Source of the DNA: JABMQB01 sp963678235
GTDB taxonomy: Bacteria; Bacteroidota; Bacteroidia; Bacteroidales; Prolixibacteraceae
Reading direction: 5' to 3'
Assembly: GCA_963678235.1 (NCBI GenBank)
Contig: OY782766.1
Coordinates: 2,480,001 to 2,544,000, forward strand
Length of the DNA stretch: 64,000 nt
This document shows, in pieces, positions 25,582-33,912 of this stretch. The notes under the pieces are model-generated. The model was not told where the DNA came from and ran no database searches. It saw only the letters and a program-made list of their open reading frames with translations. Each line of letters starts with the position of its first letter. Within the stretch, counting starts at the first letter, position 1. The translations under genes and the position numbers were made by a program.

Positions 25582-26991
25582 ATGAAACGCCTCCTGGCAC
25601 TTTTTATTCTAATCCACACCATACTATTTAATGCTTTTCCTCAAAAGCTTGAGTCCGGTCAGCTCGTACAATTAAATGCAGCAACCGGAAAGGAAGGAAT
25701 AATTGTTGCCCATATTTACTCAGCAGACAAAAAACTTTGTGATATCTGGGAATTTCAGGTATTTGTTCCAAGTTTAAAAATTAGTGAATATAATAACCTA
25801 ATTGAAAAACGAGAACTCGTTCCACATGGCGAGCATACACATTATTCCGAAAATCTTACCGTACAGTATAAAGAAAATTACCAAGAGGGAAAATTGCATG
25901 GCAAATACGAAAGTTACTATCCTTCCGGGGAAAAATATATAAGCTGTTCATTTTTAGGAAATGCACTGCACGGTGACTATATGGAATATTCGGATGAGGG
26001 AAAATTGATATTCGTTACAAGTTTTATTAACTCCCGAAAAAAAGGAGAAGAGAAAGCATTTTATTCTAACGGACAAGTAAAATACAGTGCCAATTATTAT
26101 GGTGGATTATTGGATGGACAAGTAAAAGCATACCATAAAAATGGGGAGCTCAAACGTAAAGCCACATACGAAAAGGGCAAGATTATAAAGCAGAAATGTT
26201 TTGACAGCCACAAAAACAATATAGATTGTAAGTCATTTATAAGCAAATTGGATTATTCAAGTGGAATAAACACAGTAATTGCAGAATTATTTAATATTCC
26301 TCTGGACTCAACAAATAACTCAGGGTCAGATTTTTTTTATGTCCAATTGGATATTGACAAATTAGGAAAAATAGAATCTACAACGACTATTCCTTCTGCT
26401 TCTCCAATAAACGAGGAACAATTAAAAGTTTTCCTTTCTTCATTAAAAGAATTTAATCCTCCCACAATTGATGGTGAACCATTGGCAAGTACAATGTTTG
26501 TAAAAATACCCTCTTCCCCTGGCAAGGGTTCAGTTTTAAACGGAAAGATTTCTACAAAAGAAAGCTATACATTCGACAATAAAACTTCAAAATTGCGCTA
26601 CACCCTGTTTAATATTGTGGACGATGAAGTATTTTACAAGGTGGAAAAAATGCCGGAATTTCCAGGTGGTGAACTTGCACTGCGAATGACAATTGCCAAT
26701 ACTGTAAAATATCCGGTTGAGGCCCTAGTTCATGGAGTCTCGGGTAAGGTTTATGTCACGTTTGTGGTCAATAAAATGGGCTATATAACAAATCCCATGA
26801 TTGCAAGAGGTGTTCACCCATCACTGGACAAAGAAGCATTACGTGTTGTTTCAAAACTCCCAAGGTGGAAACCAGGATTCAAAGATGGAGAACCCGTAAA
26901 TGTAAGTTATACAGTGCCCATTAATTTTGTTCTTGGAGGATCGAAACCCAAAAAAATTACGGAGTCTGATAATCAAGGGAGTTATTTCTAA
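25582..26991 (+). CDS. TonB C-terminal-domain protein with MORN-type repeats
   Basis: 469 residues. After a signal peptide (LLALFILIHTILFNAFPQ) come several YwqK-type MORN repeats (GKLHGKYESYYPSGEKY, NALHGDYMEYSDEGKL, YSNGQVKYSANYYGGLLDGQ, YHKNGELKRKATYEKGK; about residues 107-200), then a 100-residue linker, and a C-terminal TonB domain (KYPVEALVHGVSGKVYVTFVV to VSYTVPINFVLGG). Proteins of this layout are common in Bacteroidota; no membrane anchor other than the signal peptide is visible, so it may be periplasmic rather than a true energy transducer. It lies between hydE and the TM1266-type gene, but a hydrogenase role is not indicated. Confidence 0.8.
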   Translation: MKRLLALFILIHTILFNAFPQKLESGQLVQLNAATGKEGIIVAHIYSADKKLCDIWEFQVFVPSLKISEYNNLIEKRELVPHGEHTHYSENLTVQYKENYQEGKLHGKYESYYPSGEKYISCSFLGNALHGDYMEYSDEGKLIFVTSFINSRKKGEEKAFYSNGQVKYSANYYGGLLDGQVKAYHKNGELKRKATYEKGKIIKQKCFDSHKNNIDCKSFISKLDYSSGINTVIAELFNIPLDSTNNSGSDFFYVQLDIDKLGKIESTTTIPSASPINEEQLKVFLSSLKEFNPPTIDGEPLASTMFVKIPSSPGKGSVLNGKISTKESYTFDNKTSKLRYTLFNIVDDEVFYKVEKMPEFPGGELALRMTIANTVKYPVEALVHGVSGKVYVTFVVNKMGYITNPMIARGVHPSLDKEALRVVSKLPRWKPGFKDGEPVNVSYTVPINFVLGGSKPKKITESDNQGSYF

Positions 26992-27202
26992 TTCCGCATA
27001 TTGCTATATAACATAAAATTTATTGGGCATTTCTCATACTCTGACAATGAGATAACTGGTACTTTTGAACCATAATCCTGCAGGAAGGCTTGAGGGCTGA
27101 CATTAGGGATATCTTAAAACTCATGGTAACCAACAATATGTTGATTCTGACTTATGTTGGTATTCACGCCTGTTAAGATCTTTCCTGCATTAAATTTCAG
27201 AT

Positions 27203-27460
27203 ATGAATGAAAACCAAAAACGACTGGGATTTGTGGGAATAATTATTGATAAGCGCGAAGATTGTTCCGCAATTGTCAATAAAATCCTAAGTGAACAATC
27301 CGATTTAATCCTTGCCCGCACCGGAATCCCAAATGTGAAGGGAAATACCTCGGTAATTACTTTGGTAATCGACTCCACAACCGACGAACTTGGCGTATTG
27401 ACCGGAAAACTTGGCAATATTCAGGGAGTTACCGTAAAATCAGGATTAGCAAAAAAATAA
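27203..27460 (+). CDS. TM1266-type putative regulator of the iron-only hydrogenase system
   Basis: 85 residues with an ACT-like ferredoxin fold: KRLGFVGIIIDKRE, IVNKILSEQSDLILARTGIP and ITLVIDSTTDELGVLTGKLGNIQGVTVKSGLAKK are all characteristic of the TM1266 family. It is known from hydrogenase-maturation neighbourhoods and predicted to regulate by small-molecule binding; the biochemical function is not established. It precedes hydG by 110 bp, with a tandem-like spacer between. Confidence 0.85.
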   Translation: MNENQKRLGFVGIIIDKREDCSAIVNKILSEQSDLILARTGIPNVKGNTSVITLVIDSTTDELGVLTGKLGNIQGVTVKSGLAKK

Positions 27461-27467
27461 CAATAAA

Positions 27468-27548
27468 CATTCATGCATTAAAGTATTCAAACATTTTAGC
27501 ATTATAGCATTCACGCATTATTACATTTAAGCATTCACGCATTGTATC
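27468..27548. repeat. Degenerate GCATT-type tandem repeat
   Basis: The spacer between the TM1266-type gene and hydG consists largely of variations of GCATTCACGCATTA and TAGCATTATAGCATTC, with GCATT recurring every 8 to 16 bases. Unit lengths are irregular and there are no unique spacers, so it is not a CRISPR. Similar low-complexity filler appears at 47221-47275 and 59938-60015 with a different unit. Confidence 0.6.
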
Positions 27549-27570
27549 ATAAGCAATAAAACCAAACAAC

Positions 27571-28968
27571 ATGTACAAAGTCAACGCCGATTTTATCAAC
27601 GAACAAAAGATTTCTGAAATCCTGGAAGCCAACAAAAAACCAGATCCAAAAAAGGTAAGTGAAGTTTTGTCGAAAGCCCGTGAAATGAAGGGCCTCAACA
27701 TGGCGGATGTGGCCGTATTAACCGGAATTACCAATCCCTCACAACTACAAGAGCTATTTGACACTGCCAACGACCTAAAAGAAACAATTTATGGGAAACG
27801 GCTGGTGCTTTTTGCCCCGCTTTATATCTCAAACCTTTGTTCAAACGAATGCCTTTATTGTGCATTTCGGGCTACGAACAAGGATATTGTGCGAAACTAT
27901 TTATCGCAAAAACAAATTGAGCGCGAAACCGAAATCTTGATCAACCAGGGGCACAAAAGGGTTTTGTTGGTTGCCGGGGAATCATACCCTCAACAGGGAT
28001 TTGACTATGTTTTGGAGGCAATCAGAAGTGTTTATAAAGTTAAAAACGAACATGGCGAAATTCGAAGGGTCAACGTTAATGTGGCACCGTTAACAACCGA
28101 GGAATTTAAATTATTACATGCCGAAAAAATAGGAACCTACCAGATATTTCAGGAAACCTATCACCGCGAAACTTATAACAAAGTACACGTAGGAGGAAAG
28201 AAAAAGGATTATAACTGGCGGGCATGGGCTCTGCACCGAGCTATGGAAGCAGACATTGATGACCTCGGAATCGGTGTTTTATTTGGTTTATTTGACTACC
28301 GTTTCGAAATACTTGCCATGATGCAGCATATTGAAGAACTGGAAAAAACATTTGGGATAGGACCACATACCATAAGTGTACCAAGACTGGAACCGGCTAC
28401 CGGGAGCGACCTTGCCTCCCACCCACCGTTTGCAGTAACCGATATGAATTTTAAGAAAATTGTTGCCATATTGCGTTTGGCAGTACCTTATACCGGGATT
28501 ATCATGTCGACCCGCGAAACTGCACAAATGCGTCGCGATACTTTTGCTTTGGGGGTTAGCCAGATTTCGGCAGGAAGCCGCACCAATCCGGGTGGTTACG
28601 AAAGCGAAACCGAAGACGATATTTCAGGACAATTCTCGTTGGGCGACCATCGGCCATTGGATGAAGTAATTAAAGATGTTGCTTCAATGGGTTATGTCCC
28701 TTCTTTCTGCACAGCATGCTACCGAATGGGACGAACAGGTTCCGACTTTATGGACCTCGCAAAACCAGGTGATATCAAATTACATTGTGCACCAAATGCC
28801 TTGTCTTCATTTTCCGAATATTTAAGGAATTATTCTTCTCCCGAAACCAGGGAGATTGGTGAAAAACTTATAAAAGAATCCATTAACCAAATGAGCGGAT
28901 TGGCAAAACAAAGGGCACTTAAATTAGTTGACAGGGTGAAAAAAGGAAGGGATGATGTATATTGCTAG
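27571..28968 (+). CDS. hydG: [FeFe]-hydrogenase H-cluster radical SAM maturase HydG
   Basis: 465 residues, full length. The SAM-binding cluster cysteines are C90, C94 and C97 (NLCSNECLYCAFRATN). The C-terminal auxiliary cluster motif CTACYRMGRTGSDF with a third Cys after exactly 22 residues (KLHCAPNAL) matches the HydG pattern C-x2-C-x22-C, so the enzyme should split tyrosine and make the Fe(CO)2CN unit, unlike ThiH, which lacks this domain. It is followed by aspA after 36 bp, probably in one transcript. Confidence 0.95.
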   Translation: MYKVNADFINEQKISEILEANKKPDPKKVSEVLSKAREMKGLNMADVAVLTGITNPSQLQELFDTANDLKETIYGKRLVLFAPLYISNLCSNECLYCAFRATNKDIVRNYLSQKQIERETEILINQGHKRVLLVAGESYPQQGFDYVLEAIRSVYKVKNEHGEIRRVNVNVAPLTTEEFKLLHAEKIGTYQIFQETYHRETYNKVHVGGKKKDYNWRAWALHRAMEADIDDLGIGVLFGLFDYRFEILAMMQHIEELEKTFGIGPHTISVPRLEPATGSDLASHPPFAVTDMNFKKIVAILRLAVPYTGIIMSTRETAQMRRDTFALGVSQISAGSRTNPGGYESETEDDISGQFSLGDHRPLDEVIKDVASMGYVPSFCTACYRMGRTGSDFMDLAKPGDIKLHCAPNALSSFSEYLRNYSSPETREIGEKLIKESINQMSGLAKQRALKLVDRVKKGRDDVYC

Positions 28969-29004
28969 TTTAAAGTTACAAGTTTTAAGTATTTAGTCGT
29001 AGGT

Positions 29005-30396
29005 ATGAAAACTAGAATTGAAACAGATCAACTTGGAGAGAAACAAATTTCGGCAGATGCGCTTTGGGGCATTCATACAGCAAGGGCATTGGATAATTTT
29101 CCGATTGCCCAAAAAACCGTTCATCCTGAATTGATCAAAGCATTCGGAATGGTGAAGTATGCGTGTGCCCAAACCAATATGGCACTCGATTGTTGGAAGG
29201 ATGCTGCGAAAGCAAATGCCATTTTACAGGCATGCTCTGAACTTTCAACCGGGCTTTTAAACGAGCATATTCTTGTGGATTCGTTGCAGGGAGGCGCAGG
29301 CACTTCGACCAATATGAATGTAAACGAAGTAATTGCAAACAGGGCTTTGCAGCTAATTGGGAAAAACCCTGGAGATTATTCTTTTATTTCACCATTAGAA
29401 GACATCAACCTTCACCAATCGACCAACGACACCTACCCTACTGCTTTAAAAATTGCTGCCATCAATCTCTTTCGGGAGCTGGAGCAAAGTATTTTGGAAT
29501 TACAGGAAGCATTTCAACTAAAGGAAAAGGAATTTGCACACATCGTAAAAATTGGGCGCACCCAATTGCAGGATGCAGTGCTAACAACACTGGGTCGCGA
29601 AATGGGTGCCTATGCCGAAGCATTTAACCGCGACCGGTGGCGTATTTACAAATGCGAAGAAAGGCTTCGGGTTGTGAATCTTGGAGGTACTGCAATAGGT
29701 TCCGGACTTGGAGCCCCGCGTGAATTTATTTTCAGGGTTACGGATAAATTGCGTGAATATTCCGGCATAGGTTTGGCGCGTGCCGAAAACCTGACCGATG
29801 CCACCCAAAATAACGATGTTTTTGTGGAAGTATCGGGAATATTAAAAGCGACTGCCACAAACCTTCTAAAAATTAGCAACGACCTGCGTTTGCTATCAAG
29901 TGGGCCGGATGCCGGAATTGGTGAGATCAATTTGCCGGAATTACAAGCCGGATCATCGATTATGCCTGGAAAAGTGAACCCTGTAATTCCTGAAGCCGTT
30001 GCCCAAGCGTCAATATTGGCTATGGGGCACGACCAGGTTATTGCCCATGCCTGCAGTCAGGGAAACCTGGAACTAAACCAATTAATGCCACTCATCGCTC
30101 ATTCACTTCTCGAAAGTTTGAGTGTTTTGAACCAGGCGGCTAAAGTGTTCAAAGAAAAGTGCGTGCTGGGAATCACAGCCAACGAGGATCAATGCAAAAA
30201 AAATGTGGAAAACTCAACTGCATCTGCAACAGCCCTCATCCCTAAAGTTGGATATAACAAAGCAAGTGAAATAATTAAAATCGCAAAAGCACAAAAAATC
30301 ACGATCAAAGAAGCAGCTATAAATTCGGGTTGGATAAGCAAGCAAGAATTTGAGGATTTGACCTCATCTGAAGCAGTCTGCAAACTAGGTAATTAG
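29005..30396 (+). CDS. aspA: Aspartate ammonia-lyase
   Basis: 463 residues. Fumarase/aspartase superfamily signatures are visible: DSLQGGAGTSTNMNVNEV, SPLEDINLHQSTNDTYPTALKI, IGRTQLQDAVLTTLG and the hallmark loop GSSIMPGKVNPVIPE. The initial segment MKTRIETDQLGEKQI and the spacing are aspartase-like. The reaction deaminates L-aspartate to fumarate and ammonia. It lies directly after hydG; aspartate ammonia-lyase genes are known companions of hyd maturation genes, which may reflect ammonia supply for the azadithiolate bridge (inference). Its stop is 3 bp from the convergent unknown gene. Confidence 0.9.
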   Translation: MKTRIETDQLGEKQISADALWGIHTARALDNFPIAQKTVHPELIKAFGMVKYACAQTNMALDCWKDAAKANAILQACSELSTGLLNEHILVDSLQGGAGTSTNMNVNEVIANRALQLIGKNPGDYSFISPLEDINLHQSTNDTYPTALKIAAINLFRELEQSILELQEAFQLKEKEFAHIVKIGRTQLQDAVLTTLGREMGAYAEAFNRDRWRIYKCEERLRVVNLGGTAIGSGLGAPREFIFRVTDKLREYSGIGLARAENLTDATQNNDVFVEVSGILKATATNLLKISNDLRLLSSGPDAGIGEINLPELQAGSSIMPGKVNPVIPEAVAQASILAMGHDQVIAHACSQGNLELNQLMPLIAHSLLESLSVLNQAAKVFKEKCVLGITANEDQCKKNVENSTASATALIPKVGYNKASEIIKIAKAQKITIKEAAINSGWISKQEFEDLTSSEAVCKLGN

Positions 30397-30399
30397 CAG

Positions 30400-31188
30400 C
30401 TATTGCAAAAGCAACTTCTTTATTGATATTAATTCATCATTTGGTATTTCATTTAACGACAACATATCACAAAATAAAGTTCCAAACTGATTTATACTTA
30501 TATCATCTTTAATTAGAAATGAAGACCTATCAAGTTCATTAACAATAACATTACCTAATTTCAACAAACCTTTAGTTTGTAAGTCTCTAACTTCAATTAG
30601 TAAGTCATCTTGAAATAATTTATTATCGATATTCCTTTGAGTGTTTTTCGAACCAAGATTTTTGATTCCTTCTTTATTAAGAACCTGAAGAATGCATAAT
30701 TGTCTAAATGAAACCGTATTTAGAATCTTTATGAATTGATTCGCTGTTTCTTTTTGTATTTCATTATTAGTGCAAATATTAGCGTATAAATTGCCTAAAT
30801 ACTTTACTTTTTTTTCTTCATACTCTCTTTGGGCACTAAGAATCGTTCCTTCCAATAATTCTTCTCCTGAAGATCTGCTATTCTTTGTTTCAGTAAAAAA
30901 ATAGTCATTCCTTAAATGCTTTCCCTCGTCTTGCAAATTTTTTAATTTGTCCAACGCATATGTTAATACAGCTCCAATACGAATCTCTTCTCTCGAACTT
31001 AAATATCTGTTTTGAACTTCTTCACCAATCTTTTTAAAAATACTTGTAACAATTGGTCCAGCTGTTACTCCAATTAACATACCAGGCAAACCAGCAACCA
31101 AACCACCTATTACTGTACCGGAAACTGCTCCTGTTATCTCAGATCCAGTTTCAATTATCTTTTTTAAATTATTGTTCTTTTTTGACAT
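30400..31188 (-). CDS. Unknown protein with N-terminal glycine-rich hydrophobic segment
   Basis: 262 residues. Near the N-terminus lies a glycine-zipper-like hydrophobic stretch (TGAVSGTVIGGLVAGLPG to LIGVTAGPIVTSIF, about residues 18-51), then a long charged, probably helical region. The rest contains KYLGNLYANI, NTVSFRQLCILQVL, a possible helix-turn-helix-like C-terminal part and no catalytic motif I know. Base composition is more AT-rich than its neighbours and the gene sits between aspA and the two-component system on the opposite strand, splitting the maturation locus. It may be a foreign insertion. Function not recognised. Confidence 0.55.
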   Translation of the reverse strand: MSKKNNNLKKIIETGSEITGAVSGTVIGGLVAGLPGMLIGVTAGPIVTSIFKKIGEEVQNRYLSSREEIRIGAVLTYALDKLKNLQDEGKHLRNDYFFTETKNSRSSGEELLEGTILSAQREYEEKKVKYLGNLYANICTNNEIQKETANQFIKILNTVSFRQLCILQVLNKEGIKNLGSKNTQRNIDNKLFQDDLLIEVRDLQTKGLLKLGNVIVNELDRSSFLIKDDISINQFGTLFCDMLSLNEIPNDELISIKKLLLQ

Positions 31189-31210
31189 GTTTGGGTCAAT
31201 AAAGATTTTT

Positions 31211-31900
31211 CTAGCAACTTAGCACAAAGCCAACCTTGGTGATATTTTCAATTTTAATGTCGGGATCGTTTGAGAGGTATTTCCTAAGTTTTGAAATAAA
31301 AACATCGAGGCTTCGTCCGGCAAAATAATCGTTCTCTCCCCAAATGGCAATTAATAGTTGCTCCCTTCTCACAACATTGTTTTTATTAACGCAAAGCATT
31401 TTAAGTATCTCTGCCTCACGACTTGTCAATCGTTTTACTTCTCCATTAATAATCAGGGCGTGGTTGGCAAAATCGAAGGTGTATTTTCCCATTTGGTATT
31501 CGCTCACAAATCCTGTTTCCGAAAAATCAACCCGATTGGCAATTGCCTGAATCCGGCACAAGAGTTCATCTTCATCAAATGGTTTGGTAATGTAATCGTC
31601 GGCACCAATATTATAGCCTTTTAACTTATCTTCTTTCATGCCTTTGGCGGTAAGAAAAATAATGGGCACGTTCGGATTCAATGATTTCACTTTCTGAGCC
31701 AAGGCAAATCCATCCAAACGGGGAAGCATCACGTCAAAAATGCAAAAATTAAAAGCCCCGTTCCGGAATCCGTTAAAGCCCGACTCTCCATCACGGTAAA
31801 GTTTCACCTGAAACCCCCTGCTTTCTAAAAATTCAACCAACAAAAAACCCAGGTTCAGATCATCTTCAACGAGTATTATATTCAGCTTTTTTTCCACCAT
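31211..31900 (-). CDS. OmpR-family response regulator
   Basis: 229 residues. The receiver domain has the acidic pair in ILVEDDLNL, the phosphorylated Asp56 in FDVMLPRLDG, a Thr in FLTAKGM and the Lys in DDYITKPFDEDEL. The C-terminal OmpR/PhoB winged helix shows LTSREAEILKMLCVN and YFAGRSLDVFISKLRKYLS. It follows its kinase with a 3-bp gap. Resembles RprY of Bacteroides. OmpR-type regulators bind direct repeats about 11 bp apart, and such an array is present upstream of the divergent gene (33273-33299). Confidence 0.92.
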   Translation of the reverse strand: MVEKKLNIILVEDDLNLGFLLVEFLESRGFQVKLYRDGESGFNGFRNGAFNFCIFDVMLPRLDGFALAQKVKSLNPNVPIIFLTAKGMKEDKLKGYNIGADDYITKPFDEDELLCRIQAIANRVDFSETGFVSEYQMGKYTFDFANHALIINGEVKRLTSREAEILKMLCVNKNNVVRREQLLIAIWGENDYFAGRSLDVFISKLRKYLSNDPDIKIENITKVGFVLSC

Positions 31901-31903
31901 AAA

Positions 31904-33169
31904 TTAATTCTGTTCGGGTAATTCTATTGTAAAAACACTTCCTTCGCCAAGCGTGCTATTCACTTTCACATCGCCACCGTGAGCTTTTACAACTCTTTTT
32001 ACATAGGATAATCCAATACCAAAACCTTTGATATTGTGGATATCGCCGGTAGGAACACGGTAGTACTTATTAAAAATATACTTCACATATTTCGATGGTA
32101 TTCCAATACCTTTGTCTTCCACCTCTATTCCTACTTTTTTATTTTCCCTAAAGGTAGTTATTTTTATTTCAGGCTTATCTTTTGAATATTTAATGGCATT
32201 CGACAACAGATTAACAATGGCATTCGACAGGTGTATTTTATCGACCAACACCATTGCATCCTTTGCCTTGTTTTCTATTTTCAAATTTCCATCTTTCTCG
32301 ATCAGCAACATTTCTACCGTATTTGTTGCTTCCTCTATGATTTCATTTATGCCAATTTCTTTTTTTTCGTATTCAAACTCGTTTCGTTCAATGGCAGCTA
32401 GATGAAGCAAACTTTCCACCTGACGTTGCAGCTTTTTATTTTCCTTAAATATTAAAGTTGCATATTCCACCAGTTTCTCCTCACTGCTGTACCTTCCTTT
32501 TCTAATCATTCCCGAAGCCAATGAAATAGAAGACAGAGGGGTTTTAAATTCATGAGAAACATTGTTTATCAACTCTTTGGTATGCTCAACAAGGCGCAAT
32601 TCAATTTTATACAATTTAAGCAAATAGAAAAAGGATCCAATAATCATTAAAATTAATACCACCGAAGCCAGGAACATAAATCCAACTTTTTCCAGGAAAA
32701 ACCTTGTTCTGCTCGGGAAAAGCACAACCAGCTCGTAACCCGATCTTGAAATTATTTCCCCAATACATTGGGAATAATGGAAACCACCCTTTTTAGTACG
32801 TTCTTTAATGATATTCTGTATTGAATCGTTGCGCGTTTCAATAATAAATAAATCGTAATCCAGGTCAATCTCATAAGCCTTCAGCTCTTTATCAACTGCC
32901 GTATGGATCATATCCCAAACCCCTGTGGATAACAATTGCGTTTCCAGCCTCAAAGAATCACAGTTCACACATTCGTTAATTACATAACAAACTTGTTTAT
33001 TTTTTGTAAGGTGCGAAATCGTTTGGTTAAGTGCCAGGTTAATACTCTTTTTAAAAGCAGTGTCCTGAAATTTTATGGAATACCCTATCCATCGTACTTG
33101 TATGAATAGCAGACCGAGAATGAGGAGGATTGTAATAATTACTATGTTTTTTCGCAGGTTATAATGCAT
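31904..33169 (-). CDS. Sensor histidine kinase
   Basis: 421 residues. TM1 lies at about 9-26, a periplasmic sensor region of about 130 residues follows, and TM2 lies at about 163-184. The H-box is NNVSHEFKTPLSS with phosphorylatable His206, the N-box NLLSNAIKYSKD, and G-boxes VEDKGIGIP and GFGIGLSYVKRV. No HAMP domain is obvious. The sensor region contains C61, C67 and C70 in QVCYVINECVNC and C135, which could bind metal or form disulfides. Similar to RprX of Bacteroides. First gene of the pair; transcribed divergently from the Cys-rich gene. Confidence 0.92.
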   Translation of the reverse strand: MHYNLRKNIVIITILLILGLLFIQVRWIGYSIKFQDTAFKKSINLALNQTISHLTKNKQVCYVINECVNCDSLRLETQLLSTGVWDMIHTAVDKELKAYEIDLDYDLFIIETRNDSIQNIIKERTKKGGFHYSQCIGEIISRSGYELVVLFPSRTRFFLEKVGFMFLASVVLILMIIGSFFYLLKLYKIELRLVEHTKELINNVSHEFKTPLSSISLASGMIRKGRYSSEEKLVEYATLIFKENKKLQRQVESLLHLAAIERNEFEYEKKEIGINEIIEEATNTVEMLLIEKDGNLKIENKAKDAMVLVDKIHLSNAIVNLLSNAIKYSKDKPEIKITTFRENKKVGIEVEDKGIGIPSKYVKYIFNKYYRVPTGDIHNIKGFGIGLSYVKRVVKAHGGDVKVNSTLGEGSVFTIELPEQN

Positions 33170-33272
33170 ACGCCTTCCTTATTTTAACTTTACATTTATG
33201 TACTAACCCCTTTAAACACTTAGCTTTAATGAGATTTCAAAATTAAAGAAATAAAAGACATAGAGGTATATT

Positions 33273-33329
33273 TTAACATCCCGTTAACAACGCATTAACG
33301 CTTATTTAGACTCATTCAAAATATATTTG
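33273..33329 (+). promoter_or_regulatory. Promoter with three TTAAC repeats at exact 11-bp spacing
   Basis: TTAAC occurs at 33273, 33284 and 33295, giving three direct repeats one helical turn apart, a layout typical of OmpR/PhoB/PhoP-type response-regulator sites. A -7 box TATATTTG lies at 33322-33329, 23 bp beyond the last repeat, and the Cys-rich gene starts at 33385. The array also sits 104 bp upstream of the kinase start on the other strand, so the adjacent two-component system may regulate both directions (inference). Confidence 0.65.
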
Positions 33330-33384
33330 TTGGAAAGATGTTAGAAAATTTACTTTAAAACAATAATTTAAAAAAGAAACAATC

Positions 33385-33702
33385 ATGAAAAAATTACTTT
33401 TAGTTTTAGCAATCGTTGTAGCATACGGAGTAGCAACATCCACAGCAAGTGCAAAAGTTGTAACTATTGACAAAGCTGACCTTACAGTTGTTGCTGATGT
33501 TAATGATGTGGATATGACTACACCAGACGGTGAAGAAACAAAAACGAAAGATAAAAAAGCGAAAGCTACTTGTAGCGAAGAATGTAAAAGCTCAAAATGT
33601 GAAAGTAGCTGTGGAGACAAAAAAGCAGAATGCAAAGATTCTAAAAAAGCATGCTGCAGTGGCGAAAAAGCTGAAAAAAGCTGTGATAGCAAGAAAAAAT
33701 AA
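33385..33702 (+). CDS. Small exported cysteine/lysine-rich protein, possibly metal binding
   Basis: 105 residues. A signal peptide (KKLLLVLAIVVAYGVATSTASA) is followed by a 35-residue acidic segment and a C-terminal region of about 45 residues with eight cysteines in CSEEC, KCESSC, AECK, ACC and SCD contexts mixed with many lysines. The pattern recalls metallothioneins but no defined family is matched. The frame is supported by its -7 promoter, signal peptide and the terminator just after it. It lies between the divergent two-component system and hydF. A role in metal or redox buffering in the envelope is inference. Confidence 0.75.
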   Translation: MKKLLLVLAIVVAYGVATSTASAKVVTIDKADLTVVADVNDVDMTTPDGEETKTKDKKAKATCSEECKSSKCESSCGDKKAECKDSKKACCSGEKAEKSCDSKKK

Positions 33703-33724
33703 GGATTATTTATCCAAGTAGAAG

Positions 33725-33749
33725 GGGCGCTTTTAAGTGCCCTTTTTTT
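33725..33749 (+). terminator. Intrinsic terminator after the Cys-rich gene
   Basis: GGGCGCTT (33725-33732) pairs with AAGTGCCC (33735-33742) with one G-T pair and a tight 2-base spacer (effectively a small loop), followed by a run of seven T. Confidence 0.82.
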
Positions 33750-33912
33750 GTGCCTAATATTTTGACCATCCAAATACTCAATTCGAAATTTATTTCCGAC
33801 ATCATCCATTGTTTTCGGAAGCATGGCATATTCTTCAATTGGGGGAATTTATCATCGTTCGAAAATTAATTTTTAGCTATCTTGCCATCTCAAATTCACA
33901 ACATGAGATAGA

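Noticed and set aside
25582..26991. The TonB/MORN protein as part of hydrogenase maturation
   Set aside because: Its domains have no known role there; position alone is not enough.
27468..27548. Tandem GCATT-containing sequence as a CRISPR array
   Set aside because: Units are irregular, short and without unique spacers, and no cas gene is in the window.
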